The translations under genes and the position numbers were made by a program. This document shows positions 1-8,562 of a stretch of 46,146 nucleotides of DNA, piece after piece. The notes below the pieces were generated by a model. That model was not told the origin of the DNA. It saw only the letters and a program-made list of their open reading frames with translations, and searched no databases. Source of the DNA: Bacteroidota bacterium (GTDB lineage Bacteria; Bacteroidota; Bacteroidia; Sphingobacteriales; Sphingobacteriaceae); the NCBI GenBank assembly GCA_013288685.1, contig JABDBM010000026.1, positions 1-46,146 on the forward strand. The letters run 5' to 3'. Every line of letters begins with the position of its first letter. Positions within the stretch are counted from its first letter, which is position 1.

Positions 1-129
1 AACATCGCGTTTGTTATCAAAAAAGGCCTGCCAGGCATTTGGCAACGGGCTTTGTGCAAACAGGCTGCCACAAAGCAGCATGAGAATTAAAAAAACAACA
101 GGTTTAAGGGTGACAGGTAATTTTATCAT
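1..129 (-). CDS. Secreted protein, N-terminal fragment (runs off the window)
   Basis: Only the first 43 codons are present; the gene continues beyond base 1. The start ATG at 129 is followed by a typical Sec signal peptide: a Lys near the N terminus, a hydrophobic core (VVFLILMLLCGSLF) and an AQS cleavage site around residue 25. The mature start, SPLPNAWQAFFDNKRD, does not identify a family with certainty. It lies 10 nt downstream of the alanine dehydrogenase stop on the same strand and could be co-transcribed with it. That this is a secreted protein is well supported; its function is unknown from this window. Confidence 0.7.
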   Translation of the reverse strand, partial: MIKLPVTLKPVVFLILMLLCGSLFAQSPLPNAWQAFFDNKRDV

Positions 130-139
130 TTAGAAAATA

Positions 140-1366
140 TTAACGATGAGAAACGATAAGCAGGTCGAGGTCTTTACATGGGATGGAAAACCGCTCGCCC
201 ATGTATTTGTTGGTTAAGTGGCCCTGGTAAATATAAACCGCATCGCGCACGCCCGAGGTTTGCCATATCACATTTTTAAGCCCTCCTTTTTCGCCAATAT
301 CTAACAAAATAGGCGTAAAAATATTGGTTAATGCGTATGTGGCAGTACGGGCAACCCGCGAGGCAATGTTGGGTACACAATAATGTATTACATCGTATTT
401 GCGGAATACCGGGTGCGTATGGTTGGTAACTTCGGAGGTTTCGAAACATCCGCCCTGGTCAATACTTACATCAATAATTACAGAATTGCGTTTCATTCGG
501 CTTACCGTAGCCTCGGATACGATACAGGGACTGCGGCCGTCTTCGGCACGCATAGCACCGATGGCTACATCGCACGTGGTAATAGCCTTTTCTAAAACGA
601 TGGGCTGCACCACCGAGGTAAATACCCGGCTGCCAATATTGTTTTGTAACCTGCGCAGTTTGTAAATAGATGGATCAAAAACCTTCACTTCGGCGCCCAG
701 GGATATCGCTGTACGGGCCGCGTATTCGCCAACGGTACCGGCCCCTAATATCACAATTTCGGTAGGGGGAACACCGGTTATGCCACCAAGCATCAGTCCC
801 TTACCATCAAAAATATTGCTAAGGTACTCGCCGGCAATTAATATGGATGTTGCGCCAACAATCTCGCTCATAGCCCTTACAACGCTCAGGGAGCCACCTT
901 CGTCTCTTAAATGTTCAAAACTTAGCGCATTTATTTTTTTATGTAACATGGCATGCAGGCAATCAACCTTAAAGGTGGAAAGCTGCAGGGCTGAAATTAG
1001 CGTTTGCCCGGGCTTCATCATTTCAATTTCGGCCAGGGTTGGCGGTGCAATTTTAATGATGATGTCTGCTTCGTATACTTTTTTTGTATCGTACACAATC
1101 AGGGCGCCCTGTTCGGCGTAATCCTTATCCGAAAAGTTGGCGGCTTGCCCGGCATTGCTTTCCATCATTACCTCGTGCCCGTTGTTAATCAACAGCGCGA
1201 CCGAAAGGGGCGTTAAAGCAATCCGGTTTTCCTGGAAAGAAATTTCTTTTGGGATACCGATGTAAAGTTTGTCTTTTTTATTCTTCACCTCCAGCATCGA
1301 TTCCTGGGGCTGCATCATAGCTTGTTTCGCTATGTCCGAAAACCCACTGTATTTCCCTGAACTCAT
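140..1366 (-). CDS. ald: Alanine dehydrogenase
   Basis: Likely catalyses NAD-dependent interconversion of L-alanine and pyruvate plus ammonia in the cytoplasm. The 408 residues contain the AlaDH/PNT N-terminal domain, opening with GIPKE (about 37-41) and NRIALTP (about 47-53), then a Rossmann domain with the glycine motif GAGTVG at about 208-213 followed by an acidic FD about 20 residues later, as expected for NAD binding. The N terminus is about 35 residues longer than in classical enzymes, which is usual for Bacteroidota versions. The order ald-tsaE-porX on one strand is recurrent in this phylum. A transhydrogenase-alpha-like enzyme is the alternative, but the single-chain length favours alanine dehydrogenase. 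Confidence 0.9.
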   Translation of the reverse strand: MSSGKYSGFSDIAKQAMMQPQESMLEVKNKKDKLYIGIPKEISFQENRIALTPLSVALLINNGHEVMMESNAGQAANFSDKDYAEQGALIVYDTKKVYEADIIIKIAPPTLAEIEMMKPGQTLISALQLSTFKVDCLHAMLHKKINALSFEHLRDEGGSLSVVRAMSEIVGATSILIAGEYLSNIFDGKGLMLGGITGVPPTEIVILGAGTVGEYAARTAISLGAEVKVFDPSIYKLRRLQNNIGSRVFTSVVQPIVLEKAITTCDVAIGAMRAEDGRSPCIVSEATVSRMKRNSVIIDVSIDQGGCFETSEVTNHTHPVFRKYDVIHYCVPNIASRVARTATYALTNIFTPILLDIGEKGGLKNVIWQTSGVRDAVYIYQGHLTNKYMGERFSIPCKDLDLLIVSHR

Positions 1367-1419
1367 TCTCTGTTATTTTCTGGATGATGAAGATAAACAA
1401 AAAATAGTTTATGTTTAAA

Positions 1420-1836
1420 TTAAATCTTTTCAATAATTATGTCACGCGAGGAATGGCCGGTTACATGTATCCTAATATTTACATAGTGGAGCGGTAGCAG
1501 GTCGGGAATCTTTTCTGGCCATTCAATAAAACAGTAGGCATCCGAGTAAAAATACTCCTCGTAGCCCATGTCTAAGGCCTCGGTTTGAGTTTTTAGCCGG
1601 TAAAAGTCAAAGTGGTAAATTTTGTGGCTTTCGCCGATGTATTCGTTTACGATAGAAAATGTTGGGCTGGTTACCGTTTCGGTAGTTCCCAAACTTTCGC
1701 ATAACGATTTGATGAGGGTGGTTTTACCTGCGCCCATTTCACCGTAAAATAGAAAAATGCGCGTATCGGCCGCGAAAGCAATAATTTCGGAGGCGATGGC
1801 GGGGAGTTGGGTGGGGGATGTGGTGGTTAAAAGCAT
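1420..1836 (-). CDS. tsaE: tRNA threonylcarbamoyladenosine biosynthesis ATPase TsaE
   Basis: Component of the TsaB-TsaD-TsaE machinery that makes the t6A modification at position 37 of ANN-decoding tRNAs. It has 138 residues, close to the family norm. Visible features are the Walker A loop GEMGAGKTT (32-40), the TSPTF switch-like segment shortly after it (VTSPTFSIVNEY) and the FDFYRL motif (about 75-80), all characteristic of TsaE. It sits between porX and ald on the same strand. The 148-nt gap from porX contains a strong palindrome that probably ends porX transcription, so tsaE likely has its own promoter. Confidence 0.92.
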   Translation of the reverse strand: MLLTTTSPTQLPAIASEIIAFAADTRIFLFYGEMGAGKTTLIKSLCESLGTTETVTSPTFSIVNEYIGESHKIYHFDFYRLKTQTEALDMGYEEYFYSDAYCFIEWPEKIPDLLPLHYVNIRIHVTGHSSRDIIIEKI

Positions 1837-1857
1837 AAGTAATATCTATCAGCCGCC

Positions 1858-1890
1858 AGACTTACGAAGTTTTTAAAACTTCGTAAGTCT
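1858..1890. terminator. 33-bp perfect palindrome, probable terminator of porX
   Basis: Two 16-nt arms (AGACTTACGAAGTTTT and its complement) flank a single central T. It follows the porX stop by about 95 nt and precedes tsaE, both on the minus strand. A second copy of the ACTTACGAAGT core occurs at 42783-42816 in an equivalent position. Confidence 0.6.
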
Positions 1891-1984
1891 TTCTCTTTTG
1901 CGAAATGCGCAGAGCAAAGTTCAGATATTGCTTAAGGCCTCGCAATGACGCGGTAGTTTATTTGCCGACAAAAATAATCAAAAA

Positions 1985-3538
1985 TTATTTCGGCCCATAA
2001 ACCGCAATCGGTATCAGCATTTCCTCCAACGATATTCCGCCATGCTGAAACGTTTCGTTATAAAAATTAACAAAATGATTGTAATTGTTGGGGTATACAA
2101 AATAGCCGTCTTCCTTGGCAAATACAAAGCTTGAGCTTACATGCAGCTTAGGCAGCATGGCATCGTGCGGGTTGCGGATATGGAATACTTCTTTTGGATT
2201 GAAATTTAAGTTTTTACCCTGTTTGTAGCGCAGGTTGGTATTGGTGTTCCGGTCGCCAACAATTTTGCTGGGTTTGCTCACTTTTATGGTGCCATGGTCG
2301 GTAGTGATAATTACCCTTACCTGTTTTTGCGCAAGGAATTTAAGTAAGTCAAACAATGGCGAATGCTCAAACCACGATAGTGTTAGGGAACGATAAGCCG
2401 CATCATCGCTGGCCAGCTCGCGTATCATTTGCATGTCGGTACGGGCGTGCGAGAGCATATCCACAAAGTTGTAAACCACCACATTCAATTCATTATTCAT
2501 CAGGTTGTTAACCGACTCATTCAGTGCGCGGCCTTCATCGATGTTTAGAATTTTATGGTACGAATGTTTGATGTCCTTACGTAACACTCGTTTTAACTGA
2601 TCGGTAATAAACTCGCCTTCATACAAATTTTTGCCGCCTTCGTCCTCGTCATTTTGCCACATTGAGGGATATCTTTTTTCCATGTCTAATGGCATAAGAC
2701 CCGAAAAAATAGAGTTTCGCGCATATTGAGTAGCGGTAGGCAGTATGCTATAATAAGCATCCTCTTCTTCCAAACGGAAATATTCGGTTAAAATGGGGTT
2801 AATGATCCTAAATTGGTCGTACCTTAGGTTATCAATCAAAATAAAAAACACAGGTCCCTTACCATCCAACCGCGGGAAAACTTTCTTTTTAAATAATTGC
2901 GGCGACATGGTTGGCCCCGATTCAGGGTCTTTTACCCAGTTAATATAATTGCGCTCCACAAATTTGCAAAACTGAACGTTGGCTTCAGCTTTTTGCATGG
3001 TGAGTATTTCGTGCATCCCGGCATCTTCCAGCCGTTCCAGCTCCAGTTCCCAGTAGATTAGTTTTTTGTATACATCCACCCATTCCTGGTAGCTCAGATT
3101 TTCGTTAAGCGTCATCCCCAGGTTTCTAAAATCCATCTGGTAGGCCATAGTGGTTTTTTCAGTAACCAGGCGCTTATTCTCCGTCAGTTTTTTTATGGTA
3201 AGCAGTATTTGTTTAGGGTTTACCGGCTTTATCAAATAATCATCAATTTTCGACCCGATAGCATCCTCCATCAAATACTCTTCCTCATTTTTGGTGATTA
3301 AAACAATCGGGACATCATTATTAATGTTTTTTATTTGTTGTAAAGTTTCAAGCCCGGTTAAGCCGGGCATGTTTTCGTCCAAAAAAACAAGGTCGAAATA
3401 GCCCGCTTTAAAAGCTTCGACAGCGTCATTACCGTTGGTAACGGTGGTTAATTTATAGCCCTTTTCGGTTAAAAAAAGTATATGTGGTTTTAGCAGGTCA
3501 ATTTCGTCGTCGGCCCATAAAATGGTGGTATCTTGCAT
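1985..3538 (-). CDS. porX: PorX: response regulator fused to a PglZ/alkaline-phosphatase-like domain
   Basis: Response regulator of the type IX secretion system and gliding machinery, signalled by the histidine kinase PorY. The 517 residues start with a CheY-type receiver domain (1-120) with the acidic pocket ADDE at 9-12, phosphoacceptor D54 in VFLDENMPG, and the conserved Lys in LIKPVNP (about 102-108). A helical linker follows, then a PglZ-superfamily phosphatase-like domain carrying metal-ligand motifs LIDNLRYDQ (234-242) and TTDHG (412-416). No DNA-binding domain is present, as in characterised PorX. The domain order and length match the family closely. Its presence implies that the organism encodes a T9SS elsewhere. 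Confidence 0.93.
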   Translation of the reverse strand: MQDTTILWADDEIDLLKPHILFLTEKGYKLTTVTNGNDAVEAFKAGYFDLVFLDENMPGLTGLETLQQIKNINNDVPIVLITKNEEEYLMEDAIGSKIDDYLIKPVNPKQILLTIKKLTENKRLVTEKTTMAYQMDFRNLGMTLNENLSYQEWVDVYKKLIYWELELERLEDAGMHEILTMQKAEANVQFCKFVERNYINWVKDPESGPTMSPQLFKKKVFPRLDGKGPVFFILIDNLRYDQFRIINPILTEYFRLEEEDAYYSILPTATQYARNSIFSGLMPLDMEKRYPSMWQNDEDEGGKNLYEGEFITDQLKRVLRKDIKHSYHKILNIDEGRALNESVNNLMNNELNVVVYNFVDMLSHARTDMQMIRELASDDAAYRSLTLSWFEHSPLFDLLKFLAQKQVRVIITTDHGTIKVSKPSKIVGDRNTNTNLRYKQGKNLNFNPKEVFHIRNPHDAMLPKLHVSSSFVFAKEDGYFVYPNNYNHFVNFYNETFQHGGISLEEMLIPIAVYGPK

Positions 3539-3565
3539 GGTATATATTTATTTCTGTCTGAACTC

Positions 3566-3635
3566 GAATTTCTGGAATTACCGGAATTTATGGAATGTAC
3601 CAGTAATTCTGTCAATTCTGTTAATTCCAAAATTC
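3566..3635. repeat. Intergenic inverted repeat built from a GGAATT word
   Basis: The left arm (3566-3596) carries reiterated GGAATT words; the right arm (3606-3635) carries their drifted complement (AATTCTG, AATTCC). It lies between the divergent starts of porX and the HD gene, so it cannot be a conventional terminator. It belongs to the family of word-type inverted repeats described in the findings. Confidence 0.6.
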
Positions 3636-3765
3636 AGGTTCAGGTAAAGATAACCTCAAAGCACGGGTTTTGTTGTTGTTTTATAAAGAGATTAACAAAA
3701 ATTAACAATTAAACGACGCACGGTATACCTTTATTTAACATTTTTGCATAGACTCATAAAGTGCT

Positions 3766-4992
3766 TTGAATAAAAAGAAAATAATAAACGACCCGGTATA
3801 CGGGTTTATCAGCATCCCTACCGATCTGATATTCGACCTGATTGAACATCCCTATTTTCAGCGGTTGCGATACATCAAACAATTGGGAATGACACATCTT
3901 GTTTATCCCGGTGCACTGCATACCCGTTTCCATCATGCCATAGGCGCCATGCACCTGATGGGAATGGCCGTGGAAACACTGCGAAATAAAGGCCACGCCA
4001 TAAGCGACGACGAAGAAGAGGCTGTTATTATTGCCATTTTACTGCATGATGTGGGGCACGGTCCGTTTTCGCACGCGCTGGAAGAAATGATCGTCGAGAG
4101 TATCTCGCACGAGGATATATCCTCTATGCTGATGAATAAGCTAAACCTGCAATTTGGCGGCAGGTTAACCATGGCCATCGATATTTTTACCGGCACTTAT
4201 ACCCGTGAGTTCTTACACCAGTTGGTATCGAGCCAATTGGATATGGACCGTTTGGACTACCTTAACCGCGATAGTTTTTTTACCGGTGTTTCCGAAGGTG
4301 TGATCAGTTCAGACCGTATTATCAAAATGCTGAATGTTAAAGACGATCAGATTGTAGTTGAAGAAAAGGGTATTTATTCAGTCGAGAAATTTTTAATTGC
4401 CCGCAGGCTGATGTACTGGCAGGTTTACCTGCATAAAACCGTTATAGCGGGTGAACAACTTTTGGCCAAAATATTAAAACGCAGCCGCGAATTGGTAGCT
4501 ATGGGCGAAACGGTTTTCACAACGCCGGCCTTAACTCATTTTTTGGAAAAACCAATCAGCCGCGAATCTTTTATCAATGAAGAGCATCACCTGGAAATAT
4601 TTGCTACCCTTGATGATACCGATATTATGGCAGCGGTAAAAGTATGGGCAAGCCACCCTGATTTTGTTTTGGCAAAACTTTGCCGTGACCTTGTGGGACG
4701 AAAACTATATAAAGTAGAAATAACCAACGAGCCACCCGACGACCAATTGCTATTGGATTTAACCAATCGCGCCATTAAAAAACATGGCATAACAGCCCAC
4801 GAAGCATCGTATTTTGTTTTTAAAGATACTATCCGCAATAATGCGTACAATTCGGGCGATGGCGATATTCAAATTTTAATGAAGAACGGTTCAGCAAAAA
4901 ATATTACGGCCGCCAGCGATAATTCGAATCTGGAAGCATTAGCAAAAACGGTAAAAAAACACATACTTTGTTTTGGAAAGGAGTTGATTTGA
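3766..4992 (+). CDS. HD-domain phosphohydrolase (dNTPase/SAMHD1-like)
   Basis: Cytoplasmic HD-superfamily metal-dependent phosphohydrolase (COG1078 type). The 408 residues begin with MNKKKIINDPVYGFI, the usual opening of the Bacteroidota family, which argues for the TTG start at 3766; no in-frame ATG precedes the conserved region. HD signatures are TRFHH (53-57), LLHDVGHGPFSH (92-103) with H94-D95, and a later LDMDRLDYLNRDS motif typical of dGTPase-like proteins. The exact substrate cannot be told from sequence. The gene precedes lpxD with 139 nt between them, a neighbourhood common in the phylum, and its stop codon is the first bases of an inverted repeat. Confidence 0.88.
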   Translation: MNKKKIINDPVYGFISIPTDLIFDLIEHPYFQRLRYIKQLGMTHLVYPGALHTRFHHAIGAMHLMGMAVETLRNKGHAISDDEEEAVIIAILLHDVGHGPFSHALEEMIVESISHEDISSMLMNKLNLQFGGRLTMAIDIFTGTYTREFLHQLVSSQLDMDRLDYLNRDSFFTGVSEGVISSDRIIKMLNVKDDQIVVEEKGIYSVEKFLIARRLMYWQVYLHKTVIAGEQLLAKILKRSRELVAMGETVFTTPALTHFLEKPISRESFINEEHHLEIFATLDDTDIMAAVKVWASHPDFVLAKLCRDLVGRKLYKVEITNEPPDDQLLLDLTNRAIKKHGITAHEASYFVFKDTIRNNAYNSGDGDIQILMKNGSAKNITAASDNSNLEALAKTVKKHILCFGKELI

Positions 4993-5089
4993 GAGATTAG
5001 AGGTTGGAGATAAGAGATTAGAAGCTTCAATGGTATTCTTTTGAACTTTCCTTCTTGACTAATCTCTAAACTCCAACCTCTAATCTCTC
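4991..5089. repeat. Word-type inverted repeat (GAGATTAGAGGTTGGAG) between the HD gene and lpxD
   Basis: The arms at 4991-5021 and 5059-5089 are 31 nt each and differ at only 2 positions. Each arm is internally reiterated (GAGATTAGAGG, GGAGATAAGAG, AGATTAG). The left arm begins within the TGA stop codon of the upstream gene, and the right arm ends next to the -33 box of lpxD. The same word recurs at 38025-38160 and 38916-39006. It could fold as an mRNA hairpin, but no T-tract follows. Confidence 0.85.
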
Positions 5090-5096
5090 CAAACAA

Positions 5097-5127
5097 TTTG
5101 CACCTTAACAATTAACCCCTAAATTTG
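5097..5127 (+). promoter_or_regulatory. Bacteroidota-type promoter of lpxD
   Basis: TTTG (5097-5100) and TAAATTTG (5120-5127) match the known Bacteroidota -33 TTTG and -7 TAnnTTTG elements with a 19-nt spacer. The ATG at 5132 is only 4 nt past the -7 box, so the transcript would be leaderless or nearly so if this promoter is used. Confidence 0.6.
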
Positions 5128-5131
5128 CCCG

Positions 5132-6166
5132 ATGCAATTTACCGCACAGCAATTAGCTTTTATGCTTAATGGAACAGTTGAAGGCGATCCGTCGGTGGCG
5201 GTAAATCAACTGGCTAAGATTGAAGAGGGCCAACCTGGCTCGCTTACATTTTTGGCAAACCCTAAATACGAACAGTATTTATACACCACCGGTGCTTCGG
5301 TGGTTATTGTTAACAACGATCAGGTTTTGGCCGAACCGGTAAAGGCAACCTTAATAAGGGTTGAAAACGCTTACAGCGCCATCACTATATTGCTCGAAAA
5401 ATACAACACTTTAAAGCAAGACAAGAGCGGCATCGAACAACCGTCTTTTATACACCCATCGGCAAAAATTGGCGAAAATGTGTATATTGGTGCTTTTGCT
5501 TATATCGGCCCCAATGTTACTATCGGCAACAATAGCAAAATATATCCGCAGGTTTTTATTGCGGATGATGTAACCATTGGTGAAGATGTGACGCTGTTTC
5601 CGGGCGTAAAAGTTTATTTCGATTGTAAAATTGGAAATAACGTCATCATTCATTCGGGTACTATTATCGGCAGTGATGGCTTTGGCTTTGCTCCTGCCGG
5701 CGACGGAACATACAGCAAGATAAGCCAGATTGGCAACGTGTTGATAGAAGACAATGTGGAAATAGGCTCGAACACAACGGTCGACAGGGCAACGATGGGT
5801 TCCACTATTATCCGCAAAGGCGTAAAACTTGACAACCTGATACAGATAGCTCACAACGTGGAGATAATGGCCAACACGGTAATAGCGGCGCAAACCGGTG
5901 TTTCGGGCAGCGCGAAAATTGGTGAAAATTGCATTATTGGCGGTCAGGCCGGTATCGTTGGCCACATCAGCATAGCAAAGGGCTCGCAGATACAAGCTAA
6001 ATCGGGCATTAGCAAGTCAATAGTAGACGAAGGTAAAAAATGGGCCGGCGCTCCTGCGGTATCGTATTCTGATAATATGCGCTCGCAGGTAGTAATAAAC
6101 CGCTTGCCGGCGCTGGAAAAGAAAATTAACGAACTGGAAAATATAATAAAGTCATTGAGTCGTTAG
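5132..6166 (+). CDS. lpxD: UDP-3-O-(3-hydroxyacyl)glucosamine N-acyltransferase
   Basis: Third step of lipid A synthesis: transfers a 3-hydroxyacyl chain from acyl carrier protein to the glucosamine amine. The 344 residues show the N-terminal LpxD domain (about 1-100, with GSLTFLANPKY) followed by a left-handed beta helix of hexapeptide repeats (about 105-300). Diagnostic segments are GSDGFGFAP, the catalytic-His region IAHNVEI, and NTTVDRATMG. A C-terminal helix closes the protein. Its last codons (KSLSR, stop) lie in the reiterated AGTCATTGAGTCGTTAG sequence of the next intergenic repeat. It is followed by lpxC/fabZ and lpxA on the same strand. Confidence 0.95.
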   Translation: MQFTAQQLAFMLNGTVEGDPSVAVNQLAKIEEGQPGSLTFLANPKYEQYLYTTGASVVIVNNDQVLAEPVKATLIRVENAYSAITILLEKYNTLKQDKSGIEQPSFIHPSAKIGENVYIGAFAYIGPNVTIGNNSKIYPQVFIADDVTIGEDVTLFPGVKVYFDCKIGNNVIIHSGTIIGSDGFGFAPAGDGTYSKISQIGNVLIEDNVEIGSNTTVDRATMGSTIIRKGVKLDNLIQIAHNVEIMANTVIAAQTGVSGSAKIGENCIIGGQAGIVGHISIAKGSQIQAKSGISKSIVDEGKKWAGAPAVSYSDNMRSQVVINRLPALEKKINELENIIKSLSR

Positions 6167-6237
6167 GTTATAAGTCATTGCATGGTTTACATATCGCCAA
6201 TGACTTAATGACCTAATGACTTAATGACCCAATGACC
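6149..6237. repeat. Word-type inverted repeat (AATGACTTAATGACC) between lpxD and lpxC/fabZ
   Basis: The right part (6197-6237) is a near-tandem array of AATGACTTAATGACCT words. The left part (6149-6180) is the drifted complement (AAGTCATTGAGTCGTTAGG, TAAGTCATTG). The left arm runs through the last five codons and the TAG stop of lpxD; the right arm ends 5 nt before the lpxC/fabZ ATG. Nearly the whole spacer of the lipid A operon is therefore repeat. Confidence 0.8.
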
Positions 6238-6242
6238 AAGAG

Positions 6243-7655
6243 ATGAATGTAAAACAAAGAACGATAAAAGCCCCTGTTTCTGTTTCGGGTACCGGTTTGC
6301 ATACCGGCGAGCGTGTTACCATGACATTTAACCCGGCACCCGAAAACCATGGGTATAAATTCCGCCGGGTGGATATTGCTGGTTCGCCGATAATTGATGC
6401 CGATTGCGATAATGTTACTGATACCTCACGCGGTACCACCATATCGCAAAATGGCGCCAGTGTTAGCACCATTGAGCACGTATTAGCTGCGTTGGTTGGC
6501 CTTGAAGTAGACAATGTTTTAATTGACATGGATGGCCCCGAAACGCCCATAATGGATGGCAGTTCGATTCAGTTTGTTGATGCATTGAAAGAAATTGGTT
6601 TTATAGAGCAGGAAGCCGACCGCGAGTATTATCATATCCCTTATAATATCCATTACACCGAACCCGACCGCAAGGTGGAAATGGTGGCCATGCCGCTTGA
6701 TGATTACCGCTTTACCTGTATGGTTGATTATAACTCGCAGGTTTTGGGTAGTCAGCATGCCAGTATTTCAACCATATCCGAGTTTAATAAGGAAATAGCC
6801 TCATGCCGCACTTTTTGCTTTTTGCATGAACTGGAAATGCTGCTGAAACACGACCTGATTAAAGGTGGCGATTTAAATAATGCAATTGTAGTGGTTGATA
6901 AGGACGTAGATGAAGCCGAACTGGCGCATCTGGCTAAAATATTTAACCGCAAGGATATTAAAGTGGCCCCTCAAGGCATTTTAAATAACATCGAACTGCG
7001 TCACCAAAACGAGCCGGCAAGGCACAAACTGCTGGATATGATTGGCGATTTAGCCTTGGTAGGTGTTCCGTTACGCGGGCATATTATGGCCGCCAGGCCG
7101 GGCCATGCCGCCAATGTGGCCTTTGCCAAAAAGATAAAAACGCTGATAAAGAAGGAAAGAAGCCGCAAACACATAAAAATTTACGATCCGAATGCTAAAC
7201 CGGTATATGATACCGTTCAGATAATGAATATTTTGCCGCACAGGCAGCCTTTTTTAATGATAGATAAGATTCTGGAATTAACAAAGAGCTATGTGGTAGG
7301 ATTGAAAAACGTTACCATGAACGAGGAGTTGTTCAAGGGGCATTTTCCGGGAGCGCCATTGTTTCCGGGGGTGTTGCAGATTGAGGCTATGGCGCAAACC
7401 GGCGGCATACTGGTATTAAACACCGTACCCGACCCGGAAAACTACATCACCTTGTTCCTTAAAATTGAAAACGCCAGGTTTAAAGCCCCTGTGGTTCCTG
7501 GCGATACCATTATATTTCATTGCAGCCTGCTGGCGCCTATACGCCGGGGCATTGCACAAATGAAAGGTGTTGGAATGGTTGGCGAACGTATTGTTGTTGA
7601 AGCCGAATTAATGGCACAAATTGTAAAAAAAACTAATAAAACCGAAGAAGCATGA
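6243..7655 (+). CDS. lpxC/fabZ: Bifunctional UDP-3-O-acyl-N-acetylglucosamine deacetylase / 3-hydroxyacyl-ACP dehydratase
   Basis: A natural fusion typical of Bacteroidota. Residues 1 to about 310 are LpxC, the committed zinc-dependent step of lipid A synthesis: SGTGLHTGE (15-23), zinc ligands H79 (in TIEHVLAAL), H261 and D265 (in ARHKLLDMIGDL), and the general acid H280. Residues from about 325 to 470 are FabZ, a hot-dog dehydratase of fatty acid elongation: PHRQPFLMID, GHFPGAPLFPGVLQ with catalytic H367, and E381 in EAMAQ. The fusion couples the two enzymes that compete for 3-hydroxyacyl-ACP. The ATG at 6243 is the only reasonable start. The stop overlaps the lpxA start (ATGA), indicating translational coupling. 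Confidence 0.97.
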   Translation: MNVKQRTIKAPVSVSGTGLHTGERVTMTFNPAPENHGYKFRRVDIAGSPIIDADCDNVTDTSRGTTISQNGASVSTIEHVLAALVGLEVDNVLIDMDGPETPIMDGSSIQFVDALKEIGFIEQEADREYYHIPYNIHYTEPDRKVEMVAMPLDDYRFTCMVDYNSQVLGSQHASISTISEFNKEIASCRTFCFLHELEMLLKHDLIKGGDLNNAIVVVDKDVDEAELAHLAKIFNRKDIKVAPQGILNNIELRHQNEPARHKLLDMIGDLALVGVPLRGHIMAARPGHAANVAFAKKIKTLIKKERSRKHIKIYDPNAKPVYDTVQIMNILPHRQPFLMIDKILELTKSYVVGLKNVTMNEELFKGHFPGAPLFPGVLQIEAMAQTGGILVLNTVPDPENYITLFLKIENARFKAPVVPGDTIIFHCSLLAPIRRGIAQMKGVGMVGERIVVEAELMAQIVKKTNKTEEA

Positions 7656-8434
7656 TCCAGCCGTTAGCGTACATACATCCACAGGCCAAAATAGCCGATA
7701 ATGTGGTAATTGAGCCGTTTGTTACCATACATAAAGATGTAGAAGTTGGCGAAGGCACCTGGATAGGCTCCAACAGTGTAATAATGGACGGCGCCCGTAT
7801 CGGCAAAAACTGCCGTATTTTCCCGGGTGCGGTTATCTCGGCCCCGCCGCAGGATTTAAAATATCGCGGCGAGCAAAGTACCGTTTCTATCGGCGACAAT
7901 ACGGTTATCCGCGAATGCGTAACCCTTAACCGTGGTACCGCACTCGATAAAAATACCACTACCATCGGCAGTAATTGCCTGCTGATGGCTTATGTACACG
8001 TAGCACACGATTGCGTTATAGGCGATAACGTAATTATAGCCAACTCGGTACAGTTGGCCGGCCACATCAATGTATACGACTATGCCTTTATCGGAGGTAC
8101 ATCCGCTGTACACCAGTTTGTGGAGATTGGCGCACATAGCATGATATCCGGTGGTTCACTGGTACGTAAAGATGTGCCACCATATACTAAAGCCGGCCGC
8201 GAGCCATTATCTTATATCGGGATAAACTCTGTTGGCCTGCGTCGCCGGGGATTTACCGCAGCTACCATTAACGAGATACAGGAAATTTACCGTATTATCT
8301 TTCTGAAAAAATACAACGTTACCAAAGCTCTTGATATCATTGAAGCCGAATTTAACCCCACCGTTGAACGAGACGAGATTATCAACTTCGTTCAAAACTC
8401 GCAGCGCGGGATTATGAAAGGATTTGGGATATAG
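7652..8434 (+). CDS. lpxA: Acyl-ACP--UDP-N-acetylglucosamine O-acyltransferase
   Basis: First step of lipid A synthesis: adds a 3-hydroxyacyl chain to the 3-OH of UDP-GlcNAc. The 260 residues form a left-handed beta helix of hexapeptide repeats (about 1-190) and a C-terminal helical domain, the usual LpxA length. The catalytic His is H119 in VHVAHDC, and GGTSAVHQFVEIG and PPYTKAGREPLSY match family motifs. The start overlaps the end of lpxC/fabZ by 4 nt. It ends 6 nt before another inverted repeat. The order lpxD, lpxC/fabZ, lpxA is the standard Bacteroidota operon. Confidence 0.96.
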   Translation: MIQPLAYIHPQAKIADNVVIEPFVTIHKDVEVGEGTWIGSNSVIMDGARIGKNCRIFPGAVISAPPQDLKYRGEQSTVSIGDNTVIRECVTLNRGTALDKNTTTIGSNCLLMAYVHVAHDCVIGDNVIIANSVQLAGHINVYDYAFIGGTSAVHQFVEIGAHSMISGGSLVRKDVPPYTKAGREPLSYIGINSVGLRRRGFTAATINEIQEIYRIIFLKKYNVTKALDIIEAEFNPTVERDEIINFVQNSQRGIMKGFGI

Positions 8435-8440
8435 TTTTCG

Positions 8441-8562
8441 GGTCCATAGTCGATAGTCCATGGACCATAGCTAAAAGTTACGTGAACTAACTTAATTTTC
8501 ACTATTTGTAAATAATGAACAACACCACGGTCTATGGACCATGGACTATGGACTATGGACTC
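8441..8562. repeat. Word-type inverted repeat (ATGGACTATGGACC) between lpxA and the ABC ATPase
   Basis: The left arm (8441-8470) reads GGTCCATAGTCGATAGTCC and onward. The right arm (8531-8562) is the drifted complement with ATGGACCATGGACTATGGAC. Arms match at roughly nine of ten positions around a loop of about 60 nt. The right arm contains three ATGs and covers the start of the downstream gene. Confidence 0.82.

Noticed and set aside
5411..5995. Long minus-strand open frame opposite lpxD
   Set aside because: It is a shadow of the hexapeptide-repeat coding sequence; its translation has no family features or start context.
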